A stretch of 64,000 nucleotides of DNA from Kocuria palustris (GCF_016907795.1 NZ_JAFBCR010000001.1:2666001-2730000), one strand, 5' to 3'; shown: positions 44,235 to 54,093, numbered from the stretch's first letter. Notes: generated by a model not told the origin, from the letters alone. Numbers and translations are program-made.

Positions 44235-44308
44235 TCGTCATCCCGCCCCCTCCTCAGCGAGGGGCCACGAACCATCGGCACGGGCATCCCGTGCGCAAGG
44301 AGCACTGC

Positions 44309-44980
44309 GTGAAGGTCCAGGTCGCCCGCATCGGCAAGCCGCACGGCATCCGCGGCGAAGTCACCGTCCAGCTGTTCACCGACGATCCTCAGGGGCGCTG
44401 CGCGCCCGGCGCCGTCCTGCAGCTCGAGGCCGCCACCGACCAGGCGGCCCGACTCGCGCCGACCGGGACCCTCGAGATCTCCTCGGCCCGGTGGAACAAG
44501 TCGGTCATGGTGCTCGGCTTCACCTCCGTGAAGGACCGCAATGCCGCGGAGCTGCTGCGCGAGTCCCGCCTGTGGGCCGAGTCCGAGGACGACGACCAGG
44601 ACGACGACGCCTGGTACGAGCACGAGCTGCTCGGACTGGACGTCGTGCTGGCCGCCGAGCTGGAGCGCGCCGAGGCCGAGGGGCGCGAGCCCGCCGCGGT
44701 CGGCAGGGTCACCGGGCTGCGGACTCTGCCGGCCCAGGACCTGCTCGAGCTCGAGCTGGCGGACGGGCAGGAGGGCATGGTGCCGTTCGTCGAGCAGATC
44801 GTGCTCGAGGTCGACCCCGACGCGGCGCGCGTGGTCATCGACCCGCCGCCCGGTCTGCTGGATCTGGAGGCATCGCAGGGCACCGAGGGCGAGGTCGCCG
44901 AACGCGCTGCCGAGACCGGCGAGCCGGCCGATCTCAGCGGTGTCGAGCTTCCCGGGCAGACCCAGGAACAGCGCCCGTGA
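44309..44980 (+). CDS. rimM: Ribosome maturation factor RimM
   Basis: 223 residues; binds ribosomal protein S19 during 30S assembly. N-terminal RimM domain starts [25 protein letters not shown]; the C-terminal PRC-barrel has ELLGLDVV and [17 protein letters not shown], then [12 protein letters not shown]. The last 40 residues are an acidic extension. Start GTG 44309 with AAGGAG in front; an earlier in-frame GTG would add 33 unrelated residues. Overlaps trmD by GTGA. Confidence 0.95.
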   Translation: MKVQVARIGKPHGIRGEVTVQLFTDDPQGRCAPGAVLQLEAATDQAARLAPTGTLEISSARWNKSVMVLGFTSVKDRNAAELLRESRLWAESEDDDQDDDAWYEHELLGLDVVLAAELERAEAEGREPAAVGRVTGLRTLPAQDLLELELADGQEGMVPFVEQIVLEVDPDAARVVIDPPPGLLDLEASQGTEGEVAERAAETGEPADLSGVELPGQTQEQRP

Positions 44981-45759
44981 AGCTCGACGTCATCAGCATC
45001 TTCCCGGAGTACCTGGCCGCGCTCGACCTGTCGCTGATCGGCAAGGCCCGGCGCGACGGCCTCCTGGACCTGACGGTCACCGACCTGCGGGAGGTCACCA
45101 CCGACCGGCACCGCACCGTCGATGACACGCCCTACGGCGGCGGGGCGGGCATGGTCATGCAGCCCGAGCCGTGGGCGCGCGCGCTCGAGGGCGTCCTGGA
45201 GTCATCGGACGCGGGCGAGGTCGAGCGGCCGCGTCCCGTGCTGGTCGTGCCGTCTCCGGCGGGGGAGGTCTTCCGACAGCCGACCGCCTACGAGCTGGCC
45301 GGACGCGAGCACCTGGTCTTCGCGTGCGGACGCTACGAGGGGATCGACGAGCGCGTGCTCGACTGGGCGCACGAGCGCTTCGAGGTCCGGCCGATGTCCC
45401 TGGGCGACTACGTCCTGAACGGGGGAGAGGTCGCCGTGCTGGCCATGGTCGAGGCCATCGCCCGCCTGGTGCCCGGGGTGATCGGCAACCCGGAGTCCCT
45501 CGTGGAGGAGTCGCACTCGGACGGGCTGCTCGAGTACCCCGTCTACACCAAGCCCGCCCTGTGGCGGGATCGGCCCATCCCCGAGGTCCTGCTCTCGGGC
45601 CATCACGCCAAGATCTCGCGCTGGCGACGGGACGAGCAGCTGCGGCGCACGGCCGCTCGGCGTCCCGACCTTCTCGAGCAGCTGGACCCGGAGACCCTCG
45701 ACAAGCACGACCGCGCGGTGCTCCAGGAGCTGGGCTGGGAGCCGGGAGCCGCGCAGTGA
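44977..45759 (+). CDS. trmD: tRNA (guanine-37-N1)-methyltransferase
   Basis: 260 residues; makes m1G37 next to the anticodon to prevent frameshifting. SPOUT knot motifs [20 protein letters not shown] and [11 protein letters not shown] are all present, plus the C-terminal [19 protein letters not shown] start overlaps the rimM stop. Followed by rplS under its own promoter. Confidence 0.97.
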   Translation: MKLDVISIFPEYLAALDLSLIGKARRDGLLDLTVTDLREVTTDRHRTVDDTPYGGGAGMVMQPEPWARALEGVLESSDAGEVERPRPVLVVPSPAGEVFRQPTAYELAGREHLVFACGRYEGIDERVLDWAHERFEVRPMSLGDYVLNGGEVAVLAMVEAIARLVPGVIGNPESLVEESHSDGLLEYPVYTKPALWRDRPIPEVLLSGHHAKISRWRRDEQLRRTAARRPDLLEQLDPETLDKHDRAVLQELGWEPGAAQ

Positions 45760-45800
45760 ATCCCCGGGCCGCGCAGCGTGAGTTCGGCGGCCCGCTGTGG

Positions 45801-45806
45801 CATAAT
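45801..45806 (+). promoter_or_regulatory. -10 box of rplS, extended -10 type
   Basis: CATAAT preceded by TGG, a TGn-extended -10 element, 42 bp after trmD. It gives an rplS leader of about 195 nt. Confidence 0.6.
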
Positions 45807-45816
45807 GGTCGCTCGC

Positions 45817-45874
45817 GTGTGCGCTGGGCACGCCCCTGCCGCAGGGGGAAGAGCGACCTCAACAGCGCACGCAC
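45817..45874 (+). promoter_or_regulatory. Structured 5' leader of rplS
   Basis: An outer stem GTGCGCTG (45819-45826) with CAGCGCAC (45863-45870) encloses a tight hairpin CCCCTG/CAGGGG (45833-45838 and 45842-45847). It lies right behind the transcription start and may be an autoregulatory ribosomal-protein leader. Function inferred from position only. Confidence 0.45.
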
Positions 45875-46009
45875 CGCCTGATCCCTCCATGGAGATCGGC
45901 GGCAAGCACACGACTCGCGGCACGCGAAGCCCACGGGACATCCGCCAGGGCCAGCGCTGTGCCGAAGACCTCACGCGGGCGACCTGCGGTGTCCGCCAGG
46001 AGAAGCACC

Positions 46010-46351
46010 ATGAACATCCTTGATGATCTCGATGCCAAGTCGCTGCGCAGCGACATCCCCGAGTTCTGGCCGGGCGACACCCTGAACGTGCACGTCAACA
46101 TCATCGAGGGCAATCGCTCTCGTGTGCAGGTGTTCAAGGGCTTCGTCGTGGGCCGTCAGGGCCAGGGCGTCCGCGAGACCTTCACGGTCCGCAAGGTCTC
46201 CTTCGGCGTCGGCGTGGAGCGCACCTTCCCGGTGCACTCGCCGGTGATCGACAAGATCGAGGTCCTGACCCGCGGCGACGTCCGCCGGGCCAAGCTGTAC
46301 TACATGCGCGATCGCCACGGCAAGGCTGCTCGCATCCGCGAGAAGCGTTGA
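46010..46351 (+). CDS. rplS: 50S ribosomal protein L19
   Basis: 113 residues at the subunit interface. It begins [19 protein letters not shown] and has the family block [20 protein letters not shown], then [13 protein letters not shown] and the basic tail [19 protein letters not shown] 46010 with CAGGAGAA upstream. The signal peptidase genes follow after 60 bp. Confidence 0.97.
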   Translation: MNILDDLDAKSLRSDIPEFWPGDTLNVHVNIIEGNRSRVQVFKGFVVGRQGQGVRETFTVRKVSFGVGVERTFPVHSPVIDKIEVLTRGDVRRAKLYYMRDRHGKAARIREKR

Positions 46352-46411
46352 TCACCCTCCCCATGGCATGCCGCGCCCCTCGGGGCGGGGCCGTCGCGGG
46401 GAGCCGATCGA

Positions 46412-47110
46412 TTGGCTGAGCGCAGCACGCACGAGGACCCGGCTCCGGCCGGGTCCTCGTCGTCTCAGGGTCCCTCCGATCCGCAGCGGACGTCCCTGCT
46501 CGAGCGCTGGAGCCGCGGCTGGCGGCTGGTGCTGGTGGCCGTGATCGCCGCGCTCGTCGTGCTGATCGGCGTGCGCACATGGGTGCTCGACATCTACTAC
46601 GTCGGCTCGCAGTCCATGCAGCCCACGATCGAGCCGGGGGACCGGATCCTCTCCGATCAGATGATCGACGCCTCGCAGCTGCAGCGCGGGGACCTCGTGA
46701 TCTTCGACGGTCGCGGCTCGTTCGCCCCCGTCGACGCTGACCCGCCCCTGGTGGAGGCGGGTCAGCGACTGGCCAGCTGGGCGGGGATCCGCCCGACCGA
46801 CGACATCTTCGTCAAGCGCGTGATCGGGGTGCCTGGCGACACCGTGGCCTGCTGCGCTGCCGACGGCCGCCTCACGGTCAACGGGGAGCCGCTCGAGGAG
46901 CCCTACCTGTTCCCGGGCGATGCCCCCAGCGAGACCGAGTTCGAGGTCGTCGTGCCGGACGGACGCCTGTGGCTGCTGGGCGATCACCGATCGGTCTCCG
47001 TGGATTCCCGGTCACTGCTCGGCGCACCGGGCGGAGGCCTGGTCCGGGCGGATAGAGTGCTCGGTACACCGGTGGCCGTCGTCTGGCCCCCCGGTCGGGA
47101 CCTCCCCTGA
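46412..47110 (+). CDS. lepB: Signal peptidase I, paralogue 1
   Basis: 232 residues. One N-terminal membrane helix (RLVLVAVIAALVVLIGVRTWV), then box B with the nucleophile Ser68 in GSQSMQPTIEPGD and the general-base Lys135 in FVKRVIGVPGD, and box E GDHRSVSVDSR. All catalytic parts are present, so it should cleave Sec and Tat signal peptides outside the membrane. TTG start at 46412. First of three tandem paralogues (each 230-290 residues, about 30-45% alike by eye). Confidence 0.93.
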   Translation: MAERSTHEDPAPAGSSSSQGPSDPQRTSLLERWSRGWRLVLVAVIAALVVLIGVRTWVLDIYYVGSQSMQPTIEPGDRILSDQMIDASQLQRGDLVIFDGRGSFAPVDADPPLVEAGQRLASWAGIRPTDDIFVKRVIGVPGDTVACCAADGRLTVNGEPLEEPYLFPGDAPSETEFEVVVPDGRLWLLGDHRSVSVDSRSLLGAPGGGLVRADRVLGTPVAVVWPPGRDLP

Positions 47111-47171
47111 TCCATCGACCGACGCGCGGCGAACCGCGCTGCGGCCCCCTGTCCGGAAGGAAGCACTGCCT

Positions 47172-47873
47172 GTGAGCGATCAGCCAGCGTCGAGCACCCC
47201 CGAGAAGACGCAGAAGAGCGGCTCGTCGAGTGGCATGCTCAAGGAGGTCCTGATCACGATCCTGGTGGTCCTGATCATCTCCTTCCTGCTCAAGACGTTC
47301 CTGTTCCGGCTCTTCTACATCCCCTCCGGGTCCATGGAGAACACGCTGCAGCTGCAGGACAAGATCGGCGTGAACGTCGCCGAGCCGTGGGCGGGACCGC
47401 TCGAGCGCGGGGACATCGCCGTCTTCGAGGACACCCAGGGCTGGCTGCCGGCCGCCGAGACCTCCTCGAACCCCGTGCGCCAGGGCCTCGAGTTCGTGGG
47501 GCTGGCGCCCGATCGTTCCAAGCAGTACCTGATCAAGCGCGTCATCGGCACCGAGGGCGACACCGTCACCTGCTGCTCCGCAGATGGCAGGATCACGGTC
47601 AACGGGCAGGAGCTGGACGAGCCCTACCTGTACGAGGGCGACGAGCCCTCGGAGATCCCGTTCGAGGTCACCGTCCCGGAGGACAGCTACTTCGTGCTCG
47701 GCGATCATCGCTCGGCCTCCGCCGATTCCCGGTACCACATCGAGCAGGGCACCGAGTTCGTCAGCCACGACGACGTGGTGGGCTCGGCCTTCTCGATCCT
47801 GTGGCCTATCGATCGGTGGACCTGGTTATCGAACCCCTCCGACACCTTCGCCGACGTCCCCGACCCGTCCTGA
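47172..47873 (+). CDS. lepB: Signal peptidase I, paralogue 2
   Basis: 233 residues. Membrane helix VLITILVVLIISFLLKTFL, nucleophile Ser54 in IPSGSMENTLQLQD, Lys122 in LIKRVIGTEGD, and box E GDHRSASADSRYH. It has the best match to the general family and is likely the main enzyme. GTG start 47172 with GGAAGGAAG upstream; ends in TGATG overlap with the third paralogue. Confidence 0.94.
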   Translation: MSDQPASSTPEKTQKSGSSSGMLKEVLITILVVLIISFLLKTFLFRLFYIPSGSMENTLQLQDKIGVNVAEPWAGPLERGDIAVFEDTQGWLPAAETSSNPVRQGLEFVGLAPDRSKQYLIKRVIGTEGDTVTCCSADGRITVNGQELDEPYLYEGDEPSEIPFEVTVPEDSYFVLGDHRSASADSRYHIEQGTEFVSHDDVVGSAFSILWPIDRWTWLSNPSDTFADVPDPS

Positions 47874-48742
47874 TGACCGGCTCGCCGTCGTCGCATTCAT
47901 CGCCTCCCGAGCAGGAGAGGGCGGAGGTCTCGGCGCCCGCCCAGTGGGAGGGCCTGAGGGACGCTCCTGCGGTGCGCTCGGACGGCGTGCCCATGTACCG
48001 CAGGCGCACCGGTCGCCGCGTGCGAGGCGCGGATGCGTCGCAGCCCGAGCGCAGCCGCGGCATGCAGTCGGCCCGCGATGTCGCGACTGTGGTGATGGCC
48101 GGCCTGCTGATGACGTTCGTGTCCCAGCACGTGCTGGTCAGCGGATATCTGGTCACCGATGAGGCCATGGAGCCGACGCTGCGGCCAGGGGACCGGGTGT
48201 TCGCCAACGTGCTGGATCTGACGGTCTCCGGTGCTGATCGCGGTGAGGTCATCGTGTTCCGGCGCCTCGACGGCGACCCGGCGAGCCCCGTGGACCGACG
48301 CGAGGCCAATCCCGTGCAGCAGACCCTGTCCTTCTTCGGGCTGTCCCCAGATCGCTCGCTGGACCACGACGTCAAGCGGGTGGTCGGGGTCGGCGGCGAC
48401 CGGGTCTCCTGCTGCGACGCCCAGGGGCGGATCGTGGTCAACGAGGTCCCGATCGACGAGGCCGAGGCCTACCTGCACCCCGGTGAGATCGCCTCCGACA
48501 TCGAGTTCGACGTTATCGTCCCGGATGATCAGTACTTCGTGCTGGGCGACTACCGCTCCGTCTCGCACGACTCCCGCGATGTGCTCAACACCGATCAGGG
48601 TTTCGTGAGCCACGACCGGGTCGAGGGAACCGCGTTCGTCGTCGGCTGGCCGCTGGATCGCATGGGGCCGCTGCCGGACGGCACCTGGGTCTACGACGAG
48701 TCCCGGGCCGCAGCTCTCGGCCCCCAGCCGCCGTGGCGGTGA
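47873..48742 (+). CDS. Signal peptidase I paralogue 3, catalytic Ser replaced by Ala
   Basis: 289 residues with a 68-residue polar N-terminal tail, a membrane helix ([22 protein letters not shown]) and all S26 boxes: [22 protein letters not shown] with Lys168 in place, [13 protein letters not shown] and [12 protein letters not shown]. The nucleophile position in [13 protein letters not shown] is Ala98 (codon GCC at 48164-48166), where the neighbours have Ser. Without that serine, ordinary peptidase activity is not expected. It may have a regulatory or chaperone-like role or use another residue. ATG 47873 overlaps the preceding stop; it overlaps rnhB by 10 bp. Confidence 0.88.
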   Translation: MTGSPSSHSSPPEQERAEVSAPAQWEGLRDAPAVRSDGVPMYRRRTGRRVRGADASQPERSRGMQSARDVATVVMAGLLMTFVSQHVLVSGYLVTDEAMEPTLRPGDRVFANVLDLTVSGADRGEVIVFRRLDGDPASPVDRREANPVQQTLSFFGLSPDRSLDHDVKRVVGVGGDRVSCCDAQGRIVVNEVPIDEAEAYLHPGEIASDIEFDVIVPDDQYFVLGDYRSVSHDSRDVLNTDQGFVSHDRVEGTAFVVGWPLDRMGPLPDGTWVYDESRAAALGPQPPWR

Positions 48743-49419
48743 GCGCGGCCCCCACACTCGAGCTCGAGCGCTCCCTGCTCGAGGCTCTTCCCGCCGGCGC
48801 ACTGATCGCGGGCATGGACGAGGTGGGTCGCGGGGCGCTGGCCGGTCCGGTGGCCGTCGGCGTGGCGGTCGTCTCCGCTTCGACGCCCGGGGCGCCGAGC
48901 GCCGTGCGCGACTCCAAGCTGCTGCGCCCGGCCGTGCGCCAGGAGCTGGTGCCGCAGATCCGCTCGTGGGCCGTCGGCTCGGCGGTGGGCATGGCCTCGC
49001 CGTCGGAGATCGACGCGCTGGGGATCGTCGGGGCTCTTCGCCTGGCCGGACGACGGGCGCTGGAGGACCTGGACCCGACGGCGCAGCCGGACCTCGTGCT
49101 GCTCGACGGCTCCCATGACTGGCTCAGCGCGCCGAGCGACCTGCTGGCGCTGGCCGCAGACTCGGATGCGGCCGCTGCATGGGACGGTCCGGTGCGCACA
49201 CAGGTCAAGGGCGATATGACCTGCGCCTCGATCGCCGGTGCCTCCGTGCTGGCCAAGGTGGAGCGGGACGCCCTGATGCAGGCTCTGGATGCCGAGCACC
49301 CGGCCTACGGATGGGCGCGCAACAAGGGCTACGGCGCCGCCGCGCACCGAGCGGCCCTGCTCGAGCGCGGGGTCACCGAGCACCACCGGCGCAGCTGGAA
49401 GCTCGGTCTTCCGAGCTGA
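48733..49419 (+). CDS. rnhB: Ribonuclease HII
   Basis: 228 residues; removes ribonucleotides and RNA from RNA-DNA hybrids. Catalytic motif [14 protein letters not shown] carries the first Asp-Glu pair (two-metal site), then [18 protein letters not shown] (third Asp) and [18 protein letters not shown] start overlaps the third lep paralogue. Downstream yraN is the usual neighbour. Confidence 0.95.
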   Translation: MAVSAAPTLELERSLLEALPAGALIAGMDEVGRGALAGPVAVGVAVVSASTPGAPSAVRDSKLLRPAVRQELVPQIRSWAVGSAVGMASPSEIDALGIVGALRLAGRRALEDLDPTAQPDLVLLDGSHDWLSAPSDLLALAADSDAAAAWDGPVRTQVKGDMTCASIAGASVLAKVERDALMQALDAEHPAYGWARNKGYGAAAHRAALLERGVTEHHRRSWKLGLPS

Positions 49420-49509
49420 ACCTCTTCCACAGCCGCAGGGCGGCTCTGGTCCGCCCGTGCGGGTGTCGTCATCCTGGGCCCCAACGGACGACGACGGACG
49501 GGGGAGCTC

Positions 49510-49905
49510 ATGCCGAAGGAGGGCAGCGGATCGAGGCTGCAGCTGGGGGAGCAGGGGGAGCGGCTGGCCGAGGCTTTCCTGGTGCGTCGCGGGGCCCAGG
49601 TGCTGGAGCGCAATTGGCGTGCCCGGCCGACGCACCACGGCGTGCGCGGGGAGCTGGACCTGATCGTGCAGTGTGAGGCCGTGCTCGTGGGCGTGGAGGT
49701 CAAGACACGGCGCGGCACCTACTACGGCCATCCGTTCGAGGCGGTCGATGAGATCAAGCTGCGGCGGCTGCACCTGCTGCTTGCGGCTTGGGCGGGCGAG
49801 CGGGGCTGGACGGCCGCTCGGCGAGTGGATGTGATCGCCGTGCTGCTGCTCGGCGGCCCGGAACACGAGCGGGTCCGGCTGGAGCACCGCGCGGGGCTGC
49901 ACTGA
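49510..49905 (+). CDS. UPF0102 protein, YraN family
   Basis: 131 residues of a small endonuclease-like fold. Conserved GEQGERLAEAFLVRRG, ERNWRARP, GELDLIVQ and VEVKTRRG (the nuclease-type E..D..ExK residues) are all visible. The usual neighbour of rnhB, comM and dprA. The precise function is not known. Confidence 0.92.
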   Translation: MPKEGSGSRLQLGEQGERLAEAFLVRRGAQVLERNWRARPTHHGVRGELDLIVQCEAVLVGVEVKTRRGTYYGHPFEAVDEIKLRRLHLLLAAWAGERGWTAARRVDVIAVLLLGGPEHERVRLEHRAGLH

Positions 49906-50192
49906 GCCGCGGCACTCGGGCGCGACCAGCATCTGCGGAGCCCGAGCTGCCGGCGACGAGCCGGGGAGGAGCCTCGCCGCCGCGGCCGGGCACCGGATGC
50001 CGGCGACCGGAGGCCGGAGACCCGGCCGGATGCCGGGAGGTGGAACCGCGCGGGCGTCGCGGCTCCACAGGTTGATGCTTTTGCCGCCTCCGGGACGAGC
50101 CCTCCTGCATCGGCTCGGTCGAGATCCGACGAGCCGGTCAGTGACCCATCCTGAGGCCACCCGGGAGGTCCGGGGCATCGGAGGGGGTCAGC
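49906..50192. other. GC-rich gap between yraN and comM
   Basis: 287 bp with no convincing gene. Contains repeats of CCGGATGCCGG-like sequence (49990-50040). Any open frames look like composition artefacts. comM itself has a ribosome site (GGAGGGGG) at 50180. Confidence 0.4.
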
Positions 50193-51737
50193 ATGAGCGG
50201 TCCGGGCTACGCGCGCAGCCTGTCGGTGGCGCTGATCGGGCTGGAGGGCACGGTCGTGGAGGTCGAGGCGGACATCGGCTCGCAGATCCCGGCGTTCACC
50301 ATCCTGGGACTGCCGGATGCCTCGGTCCAGGAATCCCGCGACCGCGTGCGCTCGGCCGCCCGGAATGCCGGGATCCCCCTGAGCCCGCGGCGCATCACCG
50401 TGAACCTCTCCCCTGCCACGCTGCCCAAGCGCGGCAGCGGCTTCGACCTGGCGATCGCCATGGCCGCGCTGCAGGCCGACGGACAGCTCGCAGCCCCGCC
50501 CGGTGTGGTGTATCTGGCGGAGGTCTCCCTGGACGGAGCGCTGCGACCCGTGCGCGGGGTGCTTCCCGCCGTGCTGGCAGCGGTGCGCGCCGGCTATGAC
50601 CGGATCGTCGTCGCCACGGCCAACGCGGAGGAGGCCGCGCTCGTGACCGGGGCCCAGGTGCGCGCCTATGACTGCCTGGCCGATGCCGCCGCCGAGTTCG
50701 GCGCGGATCCGCGGCCGCTTCGCAGGCCAGCCAGCCAGGCCGCCACCTCGGTCGGCGTCGCAGACGAGGAGGAGGCACCGCTTCCCGACCTGTGCGATGT
50801 GGCCGGTCAGGCGGAAGCACGCATGGCACTGGAGATCGCAGCGGCCGGATCCCTGCACCTGCTGCTGACCGGACCGCCGGGGGCGGGCAAGTCCATGCTG
50901 GCCTCCCGTCTGCCGAGCATCCTGCCGGAGCTGGACGATGAGGCGGCCACCGAGGTGACCGCCGTGCGGTCGCTGGAGACGCTGGTCGGGCCCAGGCGGC
51001 GGCTGATCCGCCGCCCGCCGTTCGAGGCTCCGCACCACTCGACCTCGGCCGCAGCACTGCTGGGCGGAGGCTCCGGCATTCCCCGGCCCGGGGCGGTGTC
51101 CCGGGCGCATCGCGGGGTGCTGTTCCTGGACGAGGCGCCCGAGTTCGACCGCGGCGTGCTCGACGCCCTGCGCCAGCCCCTGGAGACCGGTGACGTGCGG
51201 ATCGACCGCTCGAGCGCCAGCGCCACCTATCCCGCGCGCTTCCAGCTCGTCCTGGCGGCCAACCCGTGTCCGTGCGGACGCTCGAGCGGCAAGGGCGAGG
51301 ACTGCCGGTGCACGCCGGCCCAGCGCCGGGCGTACTTCGGGAAGCTGTCGGGTCCGCTGCTGGACCGGGTGGATCTGCGGCTGCAGGTTCCGGCGCTCAG
51401 CTATGCCGAGCTCACGGCCGGGCAGACGGGGGAGTCCAGCGCAGACGTGGCGCGCCGAGTGGCCGCAGCTCGTGCCGTCCAGGCCGAGCGGCTGCGACCT
51501 CACGGGCTGCGCACCAATGCGGAGCTCACGTCCTCCCTGCTCAGCGGGCCCCTGCGCAGCGCCGCGTCCGTGATGGCGGGTCTCGAGCGGGAGATGGAGC
51601 GCGGTGCGCTGACCGCCCGCGGCATGCACCGGGTGCTGCGCGTGGCCTGGACGCTGGCCGACCTGGAGGCTCGCGACGGCCCCACCGCCGACGACGTCGA
51701 CACCGCCCTGCACTTCCGCGCCAGCTCTCTGGCGTGA
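50193..51737 (+). CDS. comM: Mg-chelatase-like AAA ATPase ComM (YifB)
   Basis: 514 residues; hexameric helicase that promotes branch migration during natural transformation. N-terminal lon-like domain with LGLPDASVQESRDRV and the RRITVNLSPA segment, Walker A TGPPGAGKSMLASRLPSILP, Walker B GVLFLDEAPEF, and ANPCPCG (conserved cysteines) followed by LDRVDLRLQVP. Followed by dprA after 34 bp. Confidence 0.95.
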   Translation: MSGPGYARSLSVALIGLEGTVVEVEADIGSQIPAFTILGLPDASVQESRDRVRSAARNAGIPLSPRRITVNLSPATLPKRGSGFDLAIAMAALQADGQLAAPPGVVYLAEVSLDGALRPVRGVLPAVLAAVRAGYDRIVVATANAEEAALVTGAQVRAYDCLADAAAEFGADPRPLRRPASQAATSVGVADEEEAPLPDLCDVAGQAEARMALEIAAAGSLHLLLTGPPGAGKSMLASRLPSILPELDDEAATEVTAVRSLETLVGPRRRLIRRPPFEAPHHSTSAAALLGGGSGIPRPGAVSRAHRGVLFLDEAPEFDRGVLDALRQPLETGDVRIDRSSASATYPARFQLVLAANPCPCGRSSGKGEDCRCTPAQRRAYFGKLSGPLLDRVDLRLQVPALSYAELTAGQTGESSADVARRVAAARAVQAERLRPHGLRTNAELTSSLLSGPLRSAASVMAGLEREMERGALTARGMHRVLRVAWTLADLEARDGPTADDVDTALHFRASSLA

Positions 51738-51771
51738 ACCGCCCCTCCATGCACCGGATCAGGAGATCGCC

Positions 51772-52968
51772 ATGACCCTCGAGGACCAGCAGCTCATCCG
51801 CCGAGCGCGGGCGGGCCTGTCCCGCGTGATCGAGCCGCGGGATGCGATCGGCCATGTGCTGATCAAGGCCCTGGGACCCGTCGTCTCCTGGGCGATCATG
51901 TCCAGCGGACGCCGCCTGAGCGCCGAGGAGAGCCTCGCCCTGACTCAGGCGATGCAGCGCGCCCCGGAAGCGGTGGGCGGGAGCATGGCCACGGCAGCGC
52001 AGCGCTGGAAGGCACGGGCCTCGGTCGTGGACACGGATGCCGATCGGCGCGCCCTGGAGGACGTCGGCGGGTGGCTGTGCGTTCCCGAGGACGACGACTG
52101 GCCGGCGCAGCTCGACCAGCTCGGCCTGCAGTCGCCGGTGGCTCTGTGGGGCCGCGGGCGACGCACCGCGCTGGGCCGATGGCCGCGCGATGCTGTGGCC
52201 ATCGTCGGCTCCCGCGACGTCACCAGCTACGGGCGCAGCATCACCTTCGATCTGGCGGGGGCCCTGGCCGCGCGCGGTCGCACGATCGTCTCCGGCGGAG
52301 CCTATGGGGTGGATGAGGCGGCGCACCGAGCTGCTCTGGCCACAGGGGTCGGTCCCGTCCCCACGGTCGCCGTGATGGCCGGCGGCGTCGACCGGCTGTA
52401 CCCGCGCGGGAACCAGGAGCTGCTCGAGCGGGTGTGCGCGGAGGGCACGGTGGTCTCCGAGTCGCCACCGGGGACCATGCCGGCGCGCTACCGGTTCCTG
52501 GACCGCAATAGGCTGATCGCGGCGCTGTCGGCGGCGACCGTGCTGACGGAGTCGCGATGGCGCTCCGGGGCGCAGAACACCGCGCATCACGCGGACCAGC
52601 TCTCCAAACCGGTCGGTGCCGTGCCCGGAAGCATCCACTCGGCCGCCTCGGCCGGGTGCCATCGCCTCATCCGAGAGGGCGCGGCGGTCCTGGTCAGCGA
52701 CGTCGAGGAGGTCCTGTCCCTGCTGGAACCCCTGGGAGCAGTCGCCGAGTCCGCACCGGCCGAGCAGCTGCAGATCTTCGACGGGCTCAGCCAGCAGGAC
52801 CGCATGCTCGCCGATGCCCTGCCCGTGCGCAGCGGTGCGAGCATCGACGCCCTGGTCTCCGCCACCGGGCTGCCGGTGCGCCTCCTGCTCGGTGCCCTGC
52901 GCCGCCTCGAGCGCGACGGCCTGGCCCTGGAGCGCGACGGCCTGTGGCGCAGGCCGAGGATCCGATAG
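51772..52968 (+). CDS. dprA: DNA processing protein DprA
   Basis: 398 residues; loads RecA on incoming single-stranded DNA. Rossmann core: VAIVGSRDVTSYGRSITFDL, SGGAYGVDEAAHRAAL, VMAGGVDRLYPRGN, and SRWRSGAQNTAHHA with the DNA-binding Arg. C-terminal winged helix (RSGASIDALVSATGLPV...LLGALRRLERDGL). An atypical N-terminal region of about 90 residues. Start ATG 51772 with AGGAG in front. With comM, part of a competence gene pair. Confidence 0.95.
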   Translation: MTLEDQQLIRRARAGLSRVIEPRDAIGHVLIKALGPVVSWAIMSSGRRLSAEESLALTQAMQRAPEAVGGSMATAAQRWKARASVVDTDADRRALEDVGGWLCVPEDDDWPAQLDQLGLQSPVALWGRGRRTALGRWPRDAVAIVGSRDVTSYGRSITFDLAGALAARGRTIVSGGAYGVDEAAHRAALATGVGPVPTVAVMAGGVDRLYPRGNQELLERVCAEGTVVSESPPGTMPARYRFLDRNRLIAALSAATVLTESRWRSGAQNTAHHADQLSKPVGAVPGSIHSAASAGCHRLIREGAAVLVSDVEEVLSLLEPLGAVAESAPAEQLQIFDGLSQQDRMLADALPVRSGASIDALVSATGLPVRLLLGALRRLERDGLALERDGLWRRPRIR

Positions 52969-52985
52969 GCCGGCCTGCACCGTCA

Positions 52986-52991
52986 TAGGAT
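52986..52991 (+). promoter_or_regulatory. -10 box of xerC, leaderless type
   Basis: TAGGAT, 7 nt before ATG 52999. Confidence 0.6.
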
Positions 52992-52998
52992 CGGAGGC

Positions 52999-53976
52999 AT
53001 GTCCCACGCCGGTCCGCCCCCCGCCGCACCGCACGACTCAGCGGCTGACGACTCCACCGAGGCCGAGTCCCGGCTGCTCGCGCAGTTCGGCGAGCACCTG
53101 CGCCTCGAGCGCTCGCGCAGCGAGGCCACCATCACGGCGTACACGGCCGATCTCGAGCTCCTGCTGGCGTGGGCCCGTCGTCGGGAAGCTGCGGTGGAGC
53201 AGATCGACCTGAGCGTGCTGCGCGGCTGGCTGGCCGAGCTGCATGCGCGCGGGGCCTCGGCGTCGACGCTGGCTCGTCGCACCTCCGCCCTGCGCACCTT
53301 CTTCGGGTGGACCACCGCGACCGGGCGCACGCCTTCAGACCCGACCCTGCGCCTGAAGGCGCCTCGGCGCGGCTCCCACCTGCCCGAGGTCGTGGGCGCC
53401 GGCGACCTGCAGGCGATCCTCGACGATCTCGCCGCCCGAGCCCAGGACGCGAAGTCCTCGGAGCGGGACCGGGCGCTGGCCTCCCGCGACCTGGTGATCG
53501 TCGAGCTGCTGTGGGCCACCGGCGTCCGCGTCGCGGAACTGTCCGGCCTGGATGTCGATGACCTGGATCGGCAGCGCCGGACCCTGCGAGTGACCGGCAA
53601 GGGCGACAAGCAGCGCGTCGTCCCGTACGGCGCGCCGGCCGATGCCGCGCTCGAGCAATGGCTGAGCCGGCGCGCTGAGCTGAGCTCCCCGGCCAGCGGC
53701 CCGGCTCTGCTGCTCGGCTCCCGAGGAGGTCGTCTGGGCACCCGGCAGATCCGCGAGATCGTCGATCGGGAGCTCGCGGCCCGCCCGGACGTTGCCGCCC
53801 GGGGCCCCCACGCGCTGCGGCACTCAGCGGCCACCCACCTGCTCGACGGCGGCGCCGACCTGCGCAGCGTCCAGGAGCTGCTCGGCCACGAGTCCGTGTC
53901 GACCACCCAGATCTACACGCACGTCTCGGTCGACCGGCTGGGGGCCGCCTTCCAGCAGGCTCATCCCCGGGCCTGA
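52999..53976 (+). CDS. xerC: Tyrosine recombinase XerC/XerD
   Basis: 325 residues; resolves chromosome dimers at dif. N-terminal SAM-like domain ([16 protein letters not shown]), catalytic Arg in [12 protein letters not shown], Lys in [12 protein letters not shown], HxxR in [13 protein letters not shown], His in [16 protein letters not shown] with nucleophile Tyr. Position after dprA fits XerC. A phage-type integrase is less likely given the neighbours and host-like codon use. Confidence 0.94.
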   Translation: MSHAGPPPAAPHDSAADDSTEAESRLLAQFGEHLRLERSRSEATITAYTADLELLLAWARRREAAVEQIDLSVLRGWLAELHARGASASTLARRTSALRTFFGWTTATGRTPSDPTLRLKAPRRGSHLPEVVGAGDLQAILDDLAARAQDAKSSERDRALASRDLVIVELLWATGVRVAELSGLDVDDLDRQRRTLRVTGKGDKQRVVPYGAPADAALEQWLSRRAELSSPASGPALLLGSRGGRLGTRQIREIVDRELAARPDVAARGPHALRHSAATHLLDGGADLRSVQELLGHESVSTTQIYTHVSVDRLGAAFQQAHPRA

Positions 53977-54093
53977 GCCCCTCGCGGAGCCGAAGCGCGG
54001 TGTCATCGACGTCCTTATGACGTCGGAGTCCGTCGTACACTTCGCCGCCGAGTTGACGGCAGAGTCATCGATCGAGAAGGATGAGACTGCTCC

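Noticed and set aside
45807-45900. tRNA-like folding in the rplS leader
   Set aside because: The nested stems do not form a cloverleaf, and there is no T-loop consensus or CCA-type acceptor.
49906-50192. Open frames in the yraN-comM gap
   Set aside because: All are Arg/Pro/Gly-rich frames that extend from or into neighbouring genes, with no start signal or motif.
52999-53976. XerC-like recombinase as the integrase of the mutM island
   Set aside because: It lies 36 kb away in the conserved dprA-xerC context with host-like codon use; better explained as the dif recombinase.
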